Assembly: GCA_021773115.1 (NCBI GenBank)
Contig: JAJFKS010000008.1
Location: forward strand, 1 to 37,984
Source: Woeseiaceae bacterium
GTDB lineage: Bacteria; Pseudomonadota; Gammaproteobacteria; Steroidobacterales; Woeseiaceae
DNA length: 37,984 nucleotides
Reading direction: 5' to 3'
Below the pieces are notes generated by a model. It was given only the letters and a program-made list of their open reading frames with translations, was not told the origin of the DNA and made no database searches. Both the position numbers and the translations under genes were made by a program. Shown one piece after another: positions 23,608 to 32,868 of this stretch; within the stretch, counting starts at the first letter, position 1; each line of letters starts with the position of its first letter.

Positions 23608-26352
23608 TTGGCCCCTAATCCAGAAGAGCTAGCCAGAGTAAACATCGACAAGCTCCTGGAGGCGGCGGGCTGGCATGTCTGCGATTTAAAAGACGTCAAT
23701 CTATCCGCCCACCGCGGCATCGCCGTCCGTGAATTTCCACTACCCGGTCACGGCTTCGCCGACTATCTTCTCTATGTAGACGGCAAAGCAGCTGGCGTCA
23801 TAGAAGCCAAGAAAGAAGGCTCGACGCTCATCGGGGTCGAGATTCAATCCGAGAAGTACGTAAAGGGTCTCCCCGGAACGCTCCCCGCCTGGGAACGACC
23901 GCTGCCATTCGCCTACGAATCCACCGGTATAGAGACTCGCTTCACAAACGGTATGGATCCCGAGCCGCGCTCGCGCCCGGTATTCTCGTTCTACCGACCT
24001 GAGGGACTCGCGAAACTACTCGAACTCGCCGAGCCAGACGTAGCGGCGGAAGCCAGACCGGATTACATCGATCGTGGGCGAACTTTTCTCGCGCGCATGC
24101 GAAATATTCCCGAACTCAAAGACGATCTCTGGCCTCCTAAAGACAGGGCAATCGCCAATCTGGAGCAATCGCTTCGAGAAAATCGTCCCAGGGCCTTGGT
24201 CCAGATGGCTACTGGTTCAGGGAAAACGCTATTGGCGATCGTGCAGACATACCGGCTACTCAAGTTCGGTGGCGCACGGCGGGCTCTCTTCTTGGTTGAT
24301 CGCGGCAATCTCGCCGATCAGACGTACAAGGAATTTTCTCAATACTCGTCGCCCTATAATAATTACAAGTTCACCGAAGAATTCATCGTTCAGCGGCTAC
24401 AAAGCAACACACTGGACCCCACAGCTAGAGTTTGTATCTGCACCATCCAACGCCTATACGCGATGCTGAGCAACAACGAGGCAGGCGAAGACATTGACGA
24501 GTCGACGGTCGCGGGCCTGGAGTCTGTATTCAAAGAGCAGCCACCGATCGAATACAACCCTAGCATTCCCATCGAAACCTTCGACGTCATCATCACCGAC
24601 GAATGCCACCGCTCTATCTACAATCTCTGGGCTCAGGTCCTCGAGTACTTCGATGCTTACCTGATCGGACTCACAGCCACGCCCAGCAAGCAGACTTTCG
24701 GGTTCTTTAATCGAAACCTCGTGATGGAGTACGGTCACGAGCAGGCGGTAGCCGATGGCGTGAACGTCAACTATGATGTGTTCCGCATCCGTACCGCGAT
24801 TTCAGAACAGGGCGCCACGATCGAGGCGGGCTTCGAGGTCGAGAAACAAGACAGAACCACCCGCGAGAAGCGCTGGGAAAAACTGGACGACGATTTCCAG
24901 TACGACCCAAACAAACTAGATCGCGATGTTATCGCCCCCGATCAAATTCGCACGATTGTTAAGACCTTCAAGAACAACCTGCAAGTCATCTATCCAGGCC
25001 GCGAACACGTACCCAAGACACTGATCTTCGCCAAAGATGACAACCACGCCGAAAACATCGTTGAAATCCTGCGCGAAGAATTTGCCAAGGGAAACGAGTT
25101 CGCCCAGAAGATCACCTACCGCACAACCGGCGACACACCAAAGAATCTGATCAAGGCATTTCGCAATAGCTATAACCCGCGCATCGCCGTCACCGTCGAT
25201 ATGATCGCCACGGGCACCGACATCAAGCCGGTGGAGATTGTCTTCTTCATGCGCGCCGTGAAATCCCGCGCCTTCTTCGAGCAGATGAAAGGCCGCGGTG
25301 TACGCGTCTGCAAACCAACCGATCTAAGAGCGGTCACGCCAGACGCCAAGACCAAGGATCATTTTGTGATCGTCGATGCCGTCGGCGTCTGCGAGCAGGA
25401 CATGACCGACTCCAAGCCGATGGAGAAGAAGCCATCGGTATCGTTCGAGAAGTTGCTGCAGGCCGTCTCGCTCGGTAACAGGGAAGAAGAGGTTCTGAGC
25501 TCTATCGCCGGTCGACTCGCCCGTATGGAACATCGCGCCACAGAGGAGGACGAGCAACGCATCCGAGAACGAACCAATGGCCTCGGCCTGAAGGACCTCA
25601 GCAAAAACCTGGTGGAGGCACTGAACCCAGATCTTGCCCCTGACGCACGACAACAATGCATAGCAACGGCCACCAGACCGTTTGACGATCCCAAGCTGCG
25701 TGAATTGCTTGATATTGTCCGGCAGAAAAATGAAATCACCATCGATATCATCAGCGAAGATGAAATCCTCGAAGCCAGTTTCAGCGAAAGCGCGACCGAC
25801 CGCGCTGCTGAGGTTGTTGGCAAGTTCACGAAGTTCATCGAAGACAACAAAGACGAAATCACCGCGCTGCAGATTCTTTACAATCGTCCCTATAAAGAAC
25901 GCCTGAACTTCGAACACCTCAAAGAGCTATCCGCAACCATCAACGCCCCGCCTTATCTAATGAATCGCGGCCAGGTCTGGGAAGCCTACGCGGCGCTGGA
26001 AAAGAACAAGGTTAAAGGTGCAGGGGGTAAACGGTTGCTGACGGACCTCGTCTCGCTCGTCCGCTTCGCCATGGAAGAAGACAATGAACTGGTGCCATTT
26101 CCAGAACGTGTCAGTGCCAACTACAAAGCCTGGCTGGCGAGCCGGGGGAACGCAGGTATTTCCTTTAATGAAGAACAGCAGAAATGGTTGGACATGATTC
26201 GGGATCATATTGCGGCAAATTTGAGTATCGATAATGATGACTTTGACTACGCGCCGTTCGCAGGTGAAGGCGGCCTCGGCAAAGTGCATAAATTGTTTGG
26301 CGAGGAGCTGTCGGTGATTCTGGATGAGCTGAATGAAGGGTTGGCAGCGTAA
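23608..26352 (+). CDS. hsdR: Type I restriction enzyme R subunit (HsdR)
   Basis: The 914-residue protein begins at TTG 23608 with a nuclease domain: D52, E66 and K68 (DYLLYVDGKAAGVIEAKK), the PD-(D/E)XK motif. A superfamily 2 helicase motor follows: Walker A ATGSGKT (201-207), DECH (331-334), and later motifs including VTVDMIATGTDIKP and QMKGRGVR. The C-terminal region has the helical domain that joins the methylase. In type I systems this subunit translocates and cuts DNA after the complex meets an unmodified site. The length and order match the group with an EcoEI-like C-terminal domain. It is followed after 5 bp by hsdS, so it is the first gene of the operon. The start codon has only a weak Shine-Dalgarno. 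Confidence 0.96.
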   Translation: MAPNPEELARVNIDKLLEAAGWHVCDLKDVNLSAHRGIAVREFPLPGHGFADYLLYVDGKAAGVIEAKKEGSTLIGVEIQSEKYVKGLPGTLPAWERPLPFAYESTGIETRFTNGMDPEPRSRPVFSFYRPEGLAKLLELAEPDVAAEARPDYIDRGRTFLARMRNIPELKDDLWPPKDRAIANLEQSLRENRPRALVQMATGSGKTLLAIVQTYRLLKFGGARRALFLVDRGNLADQTYKEFSQYSSPYNNYKFTEEFIVQRLQSNTLDPTARVCICTIQRLYAMLSNNEAGEDIDESTVAGLESVFKEQPPIEYNPSIPIETFDVIITDECHRSIYNLWAQVLEYFDAYLIGLTATPSKQTFGFFNRNLVMEYGHEQAVADGVNVNYDVFRIRTAISEQGATIEAGFEVEKQDRTTREKRWEKLDDDFQYDPNKLDRDVIAPDQIRTIVKTFKNNLQVIYPGREHVPKTLIFAKDDNHAENIVEILREEFAKGNEFAQKITYRTTGDTPKNLIKAFRNSYNPRIAVTVDMIATGTDIKPVEIVFFMRAVKSRAFFEQMKGRGVRVCKPTDLRAVTPDAKTKDHFVIVDAVGVCEQDMTDSKPMEKKPSVSFEKLLQAVSLGNREEEVLSSIAGRLARMEHRATEEDEQRIRERTNGLGLKDLSKNLVEALNPDLAPDARQQCIATATRPFDDPKLRELLDIVRQKNEITIDIISEDEILEASFSESATDRAAEVVGKFTKFIEDNKDEITALQILYNRPYKERLNFEHLKELSATINAPPYLMNRGQVWEAYAALEKNKVKGAGGKRLLTDLVSLVRFAMEEDNELVPFPERVSANYKAWLASRGNAGISFNEEQQKWLDMIRDHIAANLSIDNDDFDYAPFAGEGGLGKVHKLFGEELSVILDELNEGLAA

Positions 26353-26357
26353 ATAAT

Positions 26358-27827
26358 ATGGCTCTTACCGAATCAGTTGACGAAATTATCGAGAACAGTA
26401 ATAACCCGTTGCTGGGTAAGCATGATTCTTGGGGAAGAGTGCGACTGGGCGAGATTGCCGATATCCAGAACGGGTTTGCTTTCAAATCAGCGAAATTCAA
26501 TAAGCGAGAAGGTGTACCGCTAATAAGAATCCGGGATGTCGTCAAAGACGACACCAAAACGTTCTATCAAGGCGAGTATGACCAAGAGTATATGGTTCAG
26601 CCCGGCGATCTTCTCATTGGTATGGATGGCGATTTTAATTGTGCTCGCTGGCGCGGTTCTCCTGGATTGCTGAACCAGCGAGTTTGCCGGATCAGGTTGA
26701 AATCAGGTGTCCTGCACCCACGATTAGTTGACTACGCATTGCCCGGCTATTTGAGGGCGATTCATGAGAAGACATCTGCGGTGACGGTTAAGCACCTGTC
26801 ATCAAAAACGATCTCGGAGATTCCGTTGCCGCTCCCGCCTCCCGAACAGCAGGAGGAGATGGTCGCCGAAATTGAAATGCAATTCTCCCGCCTCGACGAA
26901 GCCGTCGCCAGCCTCAAGCGGGTAAAAGCCAATCTCAAACGCTACAAAGCCGCCGTCCTCAAAGCCGCCGTCGAAGGAAAACTCACCGAAGAATGGCGCA
27001 AGCAAAATCCCGACGTCGAACCCGCTAGCAAACACCTCGAACGCATCCTCGCCGAACGCCGCACGAAATGGGAAGAAGCCGAACTCGCCAGAATGAGGGC
27101 GAAAGGCGAAGAGCCGAAGAATGAAAAGTGGAAAGAGAAGTACAAGGTGCCACCCCTAGTCGATGTAGCGGAGCTGCCGGAATTACCTGGTGGCTGGGTG
27201 TGGTCGAATTTGGAACAGTTAGCCGAAGCAGTGCCGCATGCACTCAAGGCCGGACCATTTGGCTCGGCGCTGAAGAAGTCTTTCTATGTGGAGAAGGGCT
27301 ACAAAATCTACGGCCAAGAGCAAGTTATTCGCGGTGATGCTTGCTATGGCGATTACTACATTGATGAAGACCGGTATCAGTCTCTAGTTTCCTGCTCAGT
27401 TAAGCCGGGCGATCTTCTGGTTAGTCTAGTGGGCACCATTGGCCGAGTGCTGATCTTGCCAGGCGATATCGAGCCGGGAGTTATTAATCCACGACTAGTA
27501 AAGGTTTCCTTGGATCATCGAGTAATCTATCCGGAATTTCTCTCGGCATACTTAGGCTCGCCATTGGTGAGAGCAATTTTTTCTATCGCGTCTCACGGCG
27601 GGACTATGGACGTGCTTAATTTGACTATTCTCAAGTCAGTTCCCATTCCTGTTCCTCCGAAGGAAGAGCAGCAGTTTGTTTTGTCAGAGATTGAGCGGAT
27701 TGAAACTCTTGAGTTGAATTTAGAGCAAAGTGTTTCGCAGTCTTCGCAACGTGCCATAGGGTTGCGTTCGTCCATTCTAATGAGTGCGTTTAGTGAGGTG
27801 TTGGGAGCTATGAAGAGTGTCCAGTAA
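26358..27827 (+). CDS. hsdS: Type I restriction enzyme specificity subunit (HsdS)
   Basis: The 489-residue protein has two target-recognition domains, each followed by a helical spacer. The first begins RVRLGEIADIQNGFAFKS and ends IPLPLPPPEQQEEMV; the second begins LEQLAEAVPHALKAGPFGSALKK and ends VPIPVPPKEEQQFVL. Between them lies a coiled helix rich in K/E/R (about 180-260). Each half reads one part of a bipartite DNA site. The two TRDs are not alike, so the site is probably asymmetric. It starts 5 bp after hsdR and overlaps the next gene by 11 bp. Base composition shifts toward A+T in the second half, suggesting TRD exchange. Confidence 0.96.
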   Translation: MALTESVDEIIENSNNPLLGKHDSWGRVRLGEIADIQNGFAFKSAKFNKREGVPLIRIRDVVKDDTKTFYQGEYDQEYMVQPGDLLIGMDGDFNCARWRGSPGLLNQRVCRIRLKSGVLHPRLVDYALPGYLRAIHEKTSAVTVKHLSSKTISEIPLPLPPPEQQEEMVAEIEMQFSRLDEAVASLKRVKANLKRYKAAVLKAAVEGKLTEEWRKQNPDVEPASKHLERILAERRTKWEEAELARMRAKGEEPKNEKWKEKYKVPPLVDVAELPELPGGWVWSNLEQLAEAVPHALKAGPFGSALKKSFYVEKGYKIYGQEQVIRGDACYGDYYIDEDRYQSLVSCSVKPGDLLVSLVGTIGRVLILPGDIEPGVINPRLVKVSLDHRVIYPEFLSAYLGSPLVRAIFSIASHGGTMDVLNLTILKSVPIPVPPKEEQQFVLSEIERIETLELNLEQSVSQSSQRAIGLRSSILMSAFSEVLGAMKSVQ

Positions 27828-30501
27828 TTATCCGCGTGGATCCGAGTGGAGGAAGTGGGATCTCCATGTCCACACTCCCTTGACCCGTCTAGCCAATGGA
27901 TATGATGGCGATTTGGCAGCGTTTGCACAGAAAGTAGGACAAGAGCAGCTTTCTGCAATAGGCTGCACTAACTATTACTGCCTTGTTGACAATGAAGTTG
28001 AACAAATACGCGATGCACTAATGGCAGAAGGAGTGGTCGCAACCGTCTTCCCGAACGTTGAATTTCGGATTGAGCACCCCAATGATGCCGGTGCTTATAT
28101 AAATATCCACGTAATTTTCTCTGAACAACTGTCAACAGCTTCGATAAACACATCTCTCAGTAGATTGCGGTTGATAAATACAACAGGGGATGACCGAGCA
28201 ATTTATTGCTCTGAGCAAAGCATTCGAGAAAACGGGGTGGGTTTCGACAATATTCTCGTTAGCTTGAAGTCTCTTGTTGAACAGCTTCAAAGAGATTTCC
28301 AACCTGGACAAGATTTTGTCGTTGGCGCTTTGCCTCGTGGTCATGGTGATTTTCGGCCTGCGCCGGGCGACGGCAGGGGGAACGCGCTTGCTGTGGAGAT
28401 AGATAAAAAGTGTCACTTCATGTTTGGTACGGCTGGTGATGTCGATTTCTTTTTAAACGACCCTCGGCGCGGGGACCTAAAGCCTAAGCCTGTATTTTCG
28501 CACTCAGACGCGCATGACTTAGTAAGTGTTGGGCGGCGTTTCACATGGGTAAAAGCTGACCCCACCTTTCCTGGCCTGATTCAAACTGTATATGAGCCGA
28601 AGGAGAGGGTACGAATTCAGAATAGCTCTCCGCTTGAGGATTATCCAAAACCATTCTTTAGTCATATCCGCGCTACTGGACCAGTGATGGTCGACGGTAT
28701 TCCGAGCTACGATGCAACGGACATGCCGCTTAATCCAAATTTGGTGACAATTATTGGCGGCAGGGGTACTGGCAAATCGCTACTCCTGGACACGTTATTT
28801 CTCACCTTTGATCAGGACGAGGCGGTCAGTGATCGTCGGCTAGACAGGGTGTCTGCACATGACTTTGCCGTGGATTACCAAAAGGCACCGAATGAAATAC
28901 AGGAATACCGCTTCGGCGATGCTTCTCCGCTCAGCTATTTGCATGTTCGCCAGGGGGATATCCGCAGCAAAGTAGAAAATCCCGAAATATTGAGTCGTGA
29001 AATCAAACGACTGCTTAGGATTAGTTCAGCTGATGATATCTCTGAGTTTGATTTCGAATTGGCCAATCTATTAGAGAAAATCGCAAAGCGTCGTTCTTGG
29101 TTCCGCCAAGAAGATGCAAATGGCGAAGAAGTAAATTCGAAAGGCTTCAATTTGAGGAAAGTTCGTGAGAATACTGCGCTTATCGAAACCATCACGACAA
29201 AGGCCAACCGAGAGTTAATTGGTCAATACTCATTCAACGCGAAAGCGATAAACGATAAGCGACAAGTTCAAAGCAAGATTGGGCAGTTAGTATCAATTGT
29301 AAAATCCGCTAAGAGCGATGTTGCCTTATCAGTTGAACAAGTAAATGAGCTGGTTCCAGATGATCAAAAACTGCCTGTCGTAGATTTTGAAAATTTGGAG
29401 AAATCTGCCGCATCACTAAACCAAACAATTGATTCCGACATTCGGGCTCTCACGGCACAGAATGATGAGATTAGCCAGAAATTTAAGGAACAAGGTATTG
29501 ACCAGGATGTGGCTGGGCTTCTTTCGAAGGTTGATCAATATCAAAAAGCGATTGACGATGGCAGCGCCGCGCTGAAGTCAATAGAGGCGCAGATAATTCA
29601 GCTCAAAAAAGAAGTATCAGATCGGAACGAGTATGCCAATACTATTAAAGGCGAGCTGGATGCTGGCGCAGAATCCATTGACGCTCGGTTTCGGTCGTTG
29701 AAACTAGGCAGTGATTCATGGGATCAAGAGCAAAAATCACTAGTTGGCCAGCTCTTAGGGGATATAAACGTTTCTGGGAAGATCGGTTTTGATGTTGATC
29801 GATTTTATAGTGGGTTGAGTGTGTGTCTTAACGGCCGCAAATTTCGGTCAACAAATTCTGAATCGCAGATCGATCGAATTCGGCAAAAAATAGGGGTCAA
29901 CGAATACAAAGATTATTTGGAATTGATCAAGGGTGCAGCGATTATTGATGACGATTTCGGAGGGAAACAGTCTTTAGATGAGTTTGCAATGGATAGCGAT
30001 TACTTTATGTCCGCCAATTACGATATTTTTGAATATCTCTACCTATATCGGCATAGATCGACGTATTTGGCAGTCAGCGCCGAGATTACATATAAAGGGA
30101 AATTGCCTGAGAAGCTGTCTGTAGGGCAGCGCGGCACTTTTTATGTGTCCATGAAGCTCGCCACTGATCCATTTGGTAGTCCATTTGTCTTCGATCAGCC
30201 CGAAGATGATTTGGATAACGAGTTCATTATGACTGAGCTTGTCCCCATTTTTCGAGAAATTAAGAAATATAGACAAGTGATTATCGCGACACACAATGCA
30301 AATTTGGTTGTAAATGCAGACGCAGAGCAAGTAGTTGTAGCCAAGAACTACGACGAGATTTTGAGTTATGAATCGGGCTCTTTGGAACATACCTGCGAGA
30401 CGCCCGACAAGGGAATTAGAGAGCAAGTTTGTACCATCCTCGAGGGCGGTAGAGATGCCTTCGAGAATAGAGAACTAAAATATGGGTTCAGGCCCAGTTA
30501 G
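27817..30501 (+). CDS. PHP-domain / ABC-type ATPase of the TrlF family
   Basis: The 894-residue protein starts at GTG 27817. It has a PHP-type metal-dependent phosphoesterase domain: HVH at 17-19, VEFRI, NIHVIF, and FSHSDAHD near residue 230. An ABC/SMC-like ATPase follows with Walker A GGRGTGKS (314-321), a long helical coiled-coil insert (about 400-700), signature LSVGQRG (767-773), Walker B VFDQPEDD (791-798) and switch histidine H826 (ATHNAN). This is the TrlF-type arrangement found next to type I restriction genes, and RloC/OLD-like nucleases share its logic. I infer a defence nuclease that senses DNA or phage events. It overlaps hsdS by 11 bp and hsdM by 20 bp, so it is embedded in the operon. 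Its sequence is clearly more A+T-rich than hsdR and hsdM. Confidence 0.88.
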   Translation: MSSNYPRGSEWRKWDLHVHTPLTRLANGYDGDLAAFAQKVGQEQLSAIGCTNYYCLVDNEVEQIRDALMAEGVVATVFPNVEFRIEHPNDAGAYINIHVIFSEQLSTASINTSLSRLRLINTTGDDRAIYCSEQSIRENGVGFDNILVSLKSLVEQLQRDFQPGQDFVVGALPRGHGDFRPAPGDGRGNALAVEIDKKCHFMFGTAGDVDFFLNDPRRGDLKPKPVFSHSDAHDLVSVGRRFTWVKADPTFPGLIQTVYEPKERVRIQNSSPLEDYPKPFFSHIRATGPVMVDGIPSYDATDMPLNPNLVTIIGGRGTGKSLLLDTLFLTFDQDEAVSDRRLDRVSAHDFAVDYQKAPNEIQEYRFGDASPLSYLHVRQGDIRSKVENPEILSREIKRLLRISSADDISEFDFELANLLEKIAKRRSWFRQEDANGEEVNSKGFNLRKVRENTALIETITTKANRELIGQYSFNAKAINDKRQVQSKIGQLVSIVKSAKSDVALSVEQVNELVPDDQKLPVVDFENLEKSAASLNQTIDSDIRALTAQNDEISQKFKEQGIDQDVAGLLSKVDQYQKAIDDGSAALKSIEAQIIQLKKEVSDRNEYANTIKGELDAGAESIDARFRSLKLGSDSWDQEQKSLVGQLLGDINVSGKIGFDVDRFYSGLSVCLNGRKFRSTNSESQIDRIRQKIGVNEYKDYLELIKGAAIIDDDFGGKQSLDEFAMDSDYFMSANYDIFEYLYLYRHRSTYLAVSAEITYKGKLPEKLSVGQRGTFYVSMKLATDPFGSPFVFDQPEDDLDNEFIMTELVPIFREIKKYRQVIIATHNANLVVNADAEQVVVAKNYDEILSYESGSLEHTCETPDKGIREQVCTILEGGRDAFENRELKYGFRPS

Positions 30502-32005
30502 GAATCGTAAATTGTCACAAGGCATAACCCAAAAACTCTGGAACTACTGCCACGTCCTGCTCGCAGACGGCATGCATTTCAGCGACTACGTCGAGCAGCT
30601 GACTTATCTGCTGTTTCTGAAGATGGCGGAGGAGCGTACGCAGGCGCCGTATAACCAGGCCAGCATCGTGCCAGAACAATGGGGCTGGCAGATGCTGTTA
30701 AAGAAAGACGGCGATGAGCTGTTTGATCACTACCGGCATACGCTGGAAGCGCTGGGTGATGAGAAGGGCATGCTAGGGCTGATCTTTAACAAGTCGCAGA
30801 GCAAGTTTCAGGATCCGGCGAAGTTGCGGCGGCTGATTGTCGATCTGATCGACAAGGAAAACTGGTCGACGATGTCGGCCGACGTGAAGGGTGATGCCTA
30901 CGAGGGGCTGCTTGAGAAGAACGCGCAGGACACGAAGTCTGGCGCGGGGCAGTACTTCACGCCGCGCGGGTTGATATCGGCCATGGTTGATGTGGTGAAG
31001 CCGCAGCCGGGCGAGACTATTTGCGATCCCGCGTGCGGCACCGGCGGCTTTCTGTTGGCAGCCCATGAATACCTGATCCGGAATCCGAACCTGACTCGCG
31101 ATCAAAAGAAGAAACTGAAAGATGGCACCTTTACCGGCATTGAGCTGGTGCAGTCGGTTGCGCGGCTCTGTGCGATGAACCTGCTACTGCATGGCATTGG
31201 CAGTCAAGAGTCTGAGCCCGTTCTGGTAACGGATTCGCTGGCGGCCGATCCTGGTGATCGCTTCGACATCGTGCTCGCCAATCCGCCCTTCGGCAAAAAG
31301 GGTTCGTTCACTATCATGGGCGAGGATGGCAAGGTCTCCAAGGATAAGGACAGCTACGAGCGGGACGATTTCTGGGCCACTACCTCCAACAAACAACTCA
31401 ACTTCGTGCAGCACATCAAGACGCTGCTGAAGATCAATGGACGTGCGGCCGTGGTCGTTCCCGACAATGTGCTGTTTGAGGGCGGGGCCGGCGAGACGGT
31501 ACGCCGCAAGCTGCTGCATGAATGCGATGTGCATACTTTGCTGCGGCTGCCGACAGGCCTTTTCTACGCTCAGGGCGTGAAGGCGAACGTCATTTTCTTT
31601 GAAAAGAAGGAAGCCAGTGAGACGCCCTGGACGAAAAAGCTGTGGATCTATGATCTCAGGACGAACAAACACTTCACTTTGAAGACTAGTCCTTTGCAGC
31701 GGAAGGATCTGGACGATTTTGTAGAGTGCTACAACGTCGAGATTCGATTTGATCGCAAAGACACATGGTCAGAAGACAATCCGCAGGGTCGCTGGCGCGG
31801 ATATGACTACGACGAGTTGGCGGCGCGGGACAAGGCGAGTCTCGATATCTTCTGGCTTAGAGATGAGTCGTTGGAGGATTCGGATAACTTGCCAGCGCCG
31901 GGGATAATTGCGGCGGAGATTGTTGAGGATCTGGAGTCAGCGTTGGAGCAGATGCGGTTGATTGCTGAGGATTTGCGTGAGGTGGCTGCGGATGAGACCG
32001 TATAG
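30482..32005 (+). CDS. hsdM: Type I restriction enzyme modification subunit (HsdM)
   Basis: The 507-residue protein has the helical HsdM N-terminal domain (KLWNYCHVLLADGMHFSDYVEQLTYLLFLKMAEE) and an N6-adenine methyltransferase core. GQYFTPRGLISAMVD precedes motif I DPACGTGG (182-189), and motif IV is NPPF (267-270). It uses S-adenosylmethionine to protect host sites together with HsdS, and the same complex binds HsdR. The start codon lies inside the end of the trlF-like gene (20-bp overlap), and the DUF3883 gene begins 2 bp after its stop. In most systems hsdM directly precedes hsdS. Here it is separated by the ATPase gene, which makes the order hsdR-hsdS-ATPase-hsdM. Confidence 0.96.
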   Translation: MGSGPVRNRKLSQGITQKLWNYCHVLLADGMHFSDYVEQLTYLLFLKMAEERTQAPYNQASIVPEQWGWQMLLKKDGDELFDHYRHTLEALGDEKGMLGLIFNKSQSKFQDPAKLRRLIVDLIDKENWSTMSADVKGDAYEGLLEKNAQDTKSGAGQYFTPRGLISAMVDVVKPQPGETICDPACGTGGFLLAAHEYLIRNPNLTRDQKKKLKDGTFTGIELVQSVARLCAMNLLLHGIGSQESEPVLVTDSLAADPGDRFDIVLANPPFGKKGSFTIMGEDGKVSKDKDSYERDDFWATTSNKQLNFVQHIKTLLKINGRAAVVVPDNVLFEGGAGETVRRKLLHECDVHTLLRLPTGLFYAQGVKANVIFFEKKEASETPWTKKLWIYDLRTNKHFTLKTSPLQRKDLDDFVECYNVEIRFDRKDTWSEDNPQGRWRGYDYDELAARDKASLDIFWLRDESLEDSDNLPAPGIIAAEIVEDLESALEQMRLIAEDLREVAADETV

Positions 32006-32007
32006 CG

Positions 32008-32847
32008 ATGGCCGGGCACTGGAGCCGAATCGAGTGCGAACTGATCGTTGACGACTATCTGGACATGTTGGCGGCGGAGTGCCGGCTAGAGCGTTACAAC
32101 AAAGCTCAACATCGTCGCGATCTACAGAAGAAACTGAACGATCGGTCTGAGCCCTCGATCGAATTCAAGCATCGAAATATAACAGCGGTGATGATTCGCT
32201 CCGGCCGAGCTTACATTCTTGGCTACAAGCCGGCCTGGAACTACCAGGATCTATTGGAAACGGTCGTATTGGATCGCATCGCTGCGGCGGACAGGTCCAT
32301 AGCTGAGATCGAGTCCTCTCTTGTCCAGCAAGGGTCGTCCCCCGTATCAGTTGAGAATACACGCTCTATAATCGTTGCACCGCCCGAGCGAATACCCGAG
32401 CGGCAAGTCCGCGAGACCAGCGCCCGCACACCAAGAAAAATTAACTATGCGGAGCGTGAGCTTCGCAATCGACGACTAGGTGAGAGCGGCGAAGAGTTTA
32501 TCCTTCAGTTTGAACGAGCAAGGTTGGCGGAAGTAGGCCGGGAAGACCTAGTAGGTGACGTTGAGTGGACCAGCAAGGAGAAGGGCGACGGAGCAGGCTA
32601 TGACATCAGGTCGTTCCGGGAGGATACTGATGAACCCTTTTACATCGAAGTGAAGACGACAAATTCTGGCAAATACCAGCCCTTCATGATCTCAGTGAAC
32701 GAGGTGTCGTTCTCGGACGAGTTCTCCGAAAACTTCGCCTTGTATCGGGTTTTTGAGTTCGCGCGGTCACCGATGTTGTTTGTGTTGTGCGGCGCGGTTA
32801 ATGGGCACGTTGACCTGTCACCGACAATGTATCGGGCGACTTACTAG
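32008..32847 (+). CDS. DUF3883 PD-(D/E)XK-like protein
   Basis: The 279-residue protein has an unassigned helical N-terminus, a charged linker (about 105-150), and a C-terminal DUF3883 domain: RRLGESGEEFILQFERARL (156-173), GDGAGYDIRSF (193-203) and YIEVKTT (212-218). E162/E163, D199, E214 and K216 form a nuclease-like metal site of the PD-(D/E)XK type. DUF3883 domains recur in restriction and defence loci, often joined to helicases. Here it stands alone and starts 2 bp after hsdM, so it is co-translated with the restriction complex. It could be an extra nuclease or a companion specificity factor (inference). Confidence 0.85.
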   Translation: MAGHWSRIECELIVDDYLDMLAAECRLERYNKAQHRRDLQKKLNDRSEPSIEFKHRNITAVMIRSGRAYILGYKPAWNYQDLLETVVLDRIAAADRSIAEIESSLVQQGSSPVSVENTRSIIVAPPERIPERQVRETSARTPRKINYAERELRNRRLGESGEEFILQFERARLAEVGREDLVGDVEWTSKEKGDGAGYDIRSFREDTDEPFYIEVKTTNSGKYQPFMISVNEVSFSDEFSENFALYRVFEFARSPMLFVLCGAVNGHVDLSPTMYRATY

Positions 32848-32868
32848 GGAACGGACAGGAGAGTAACA

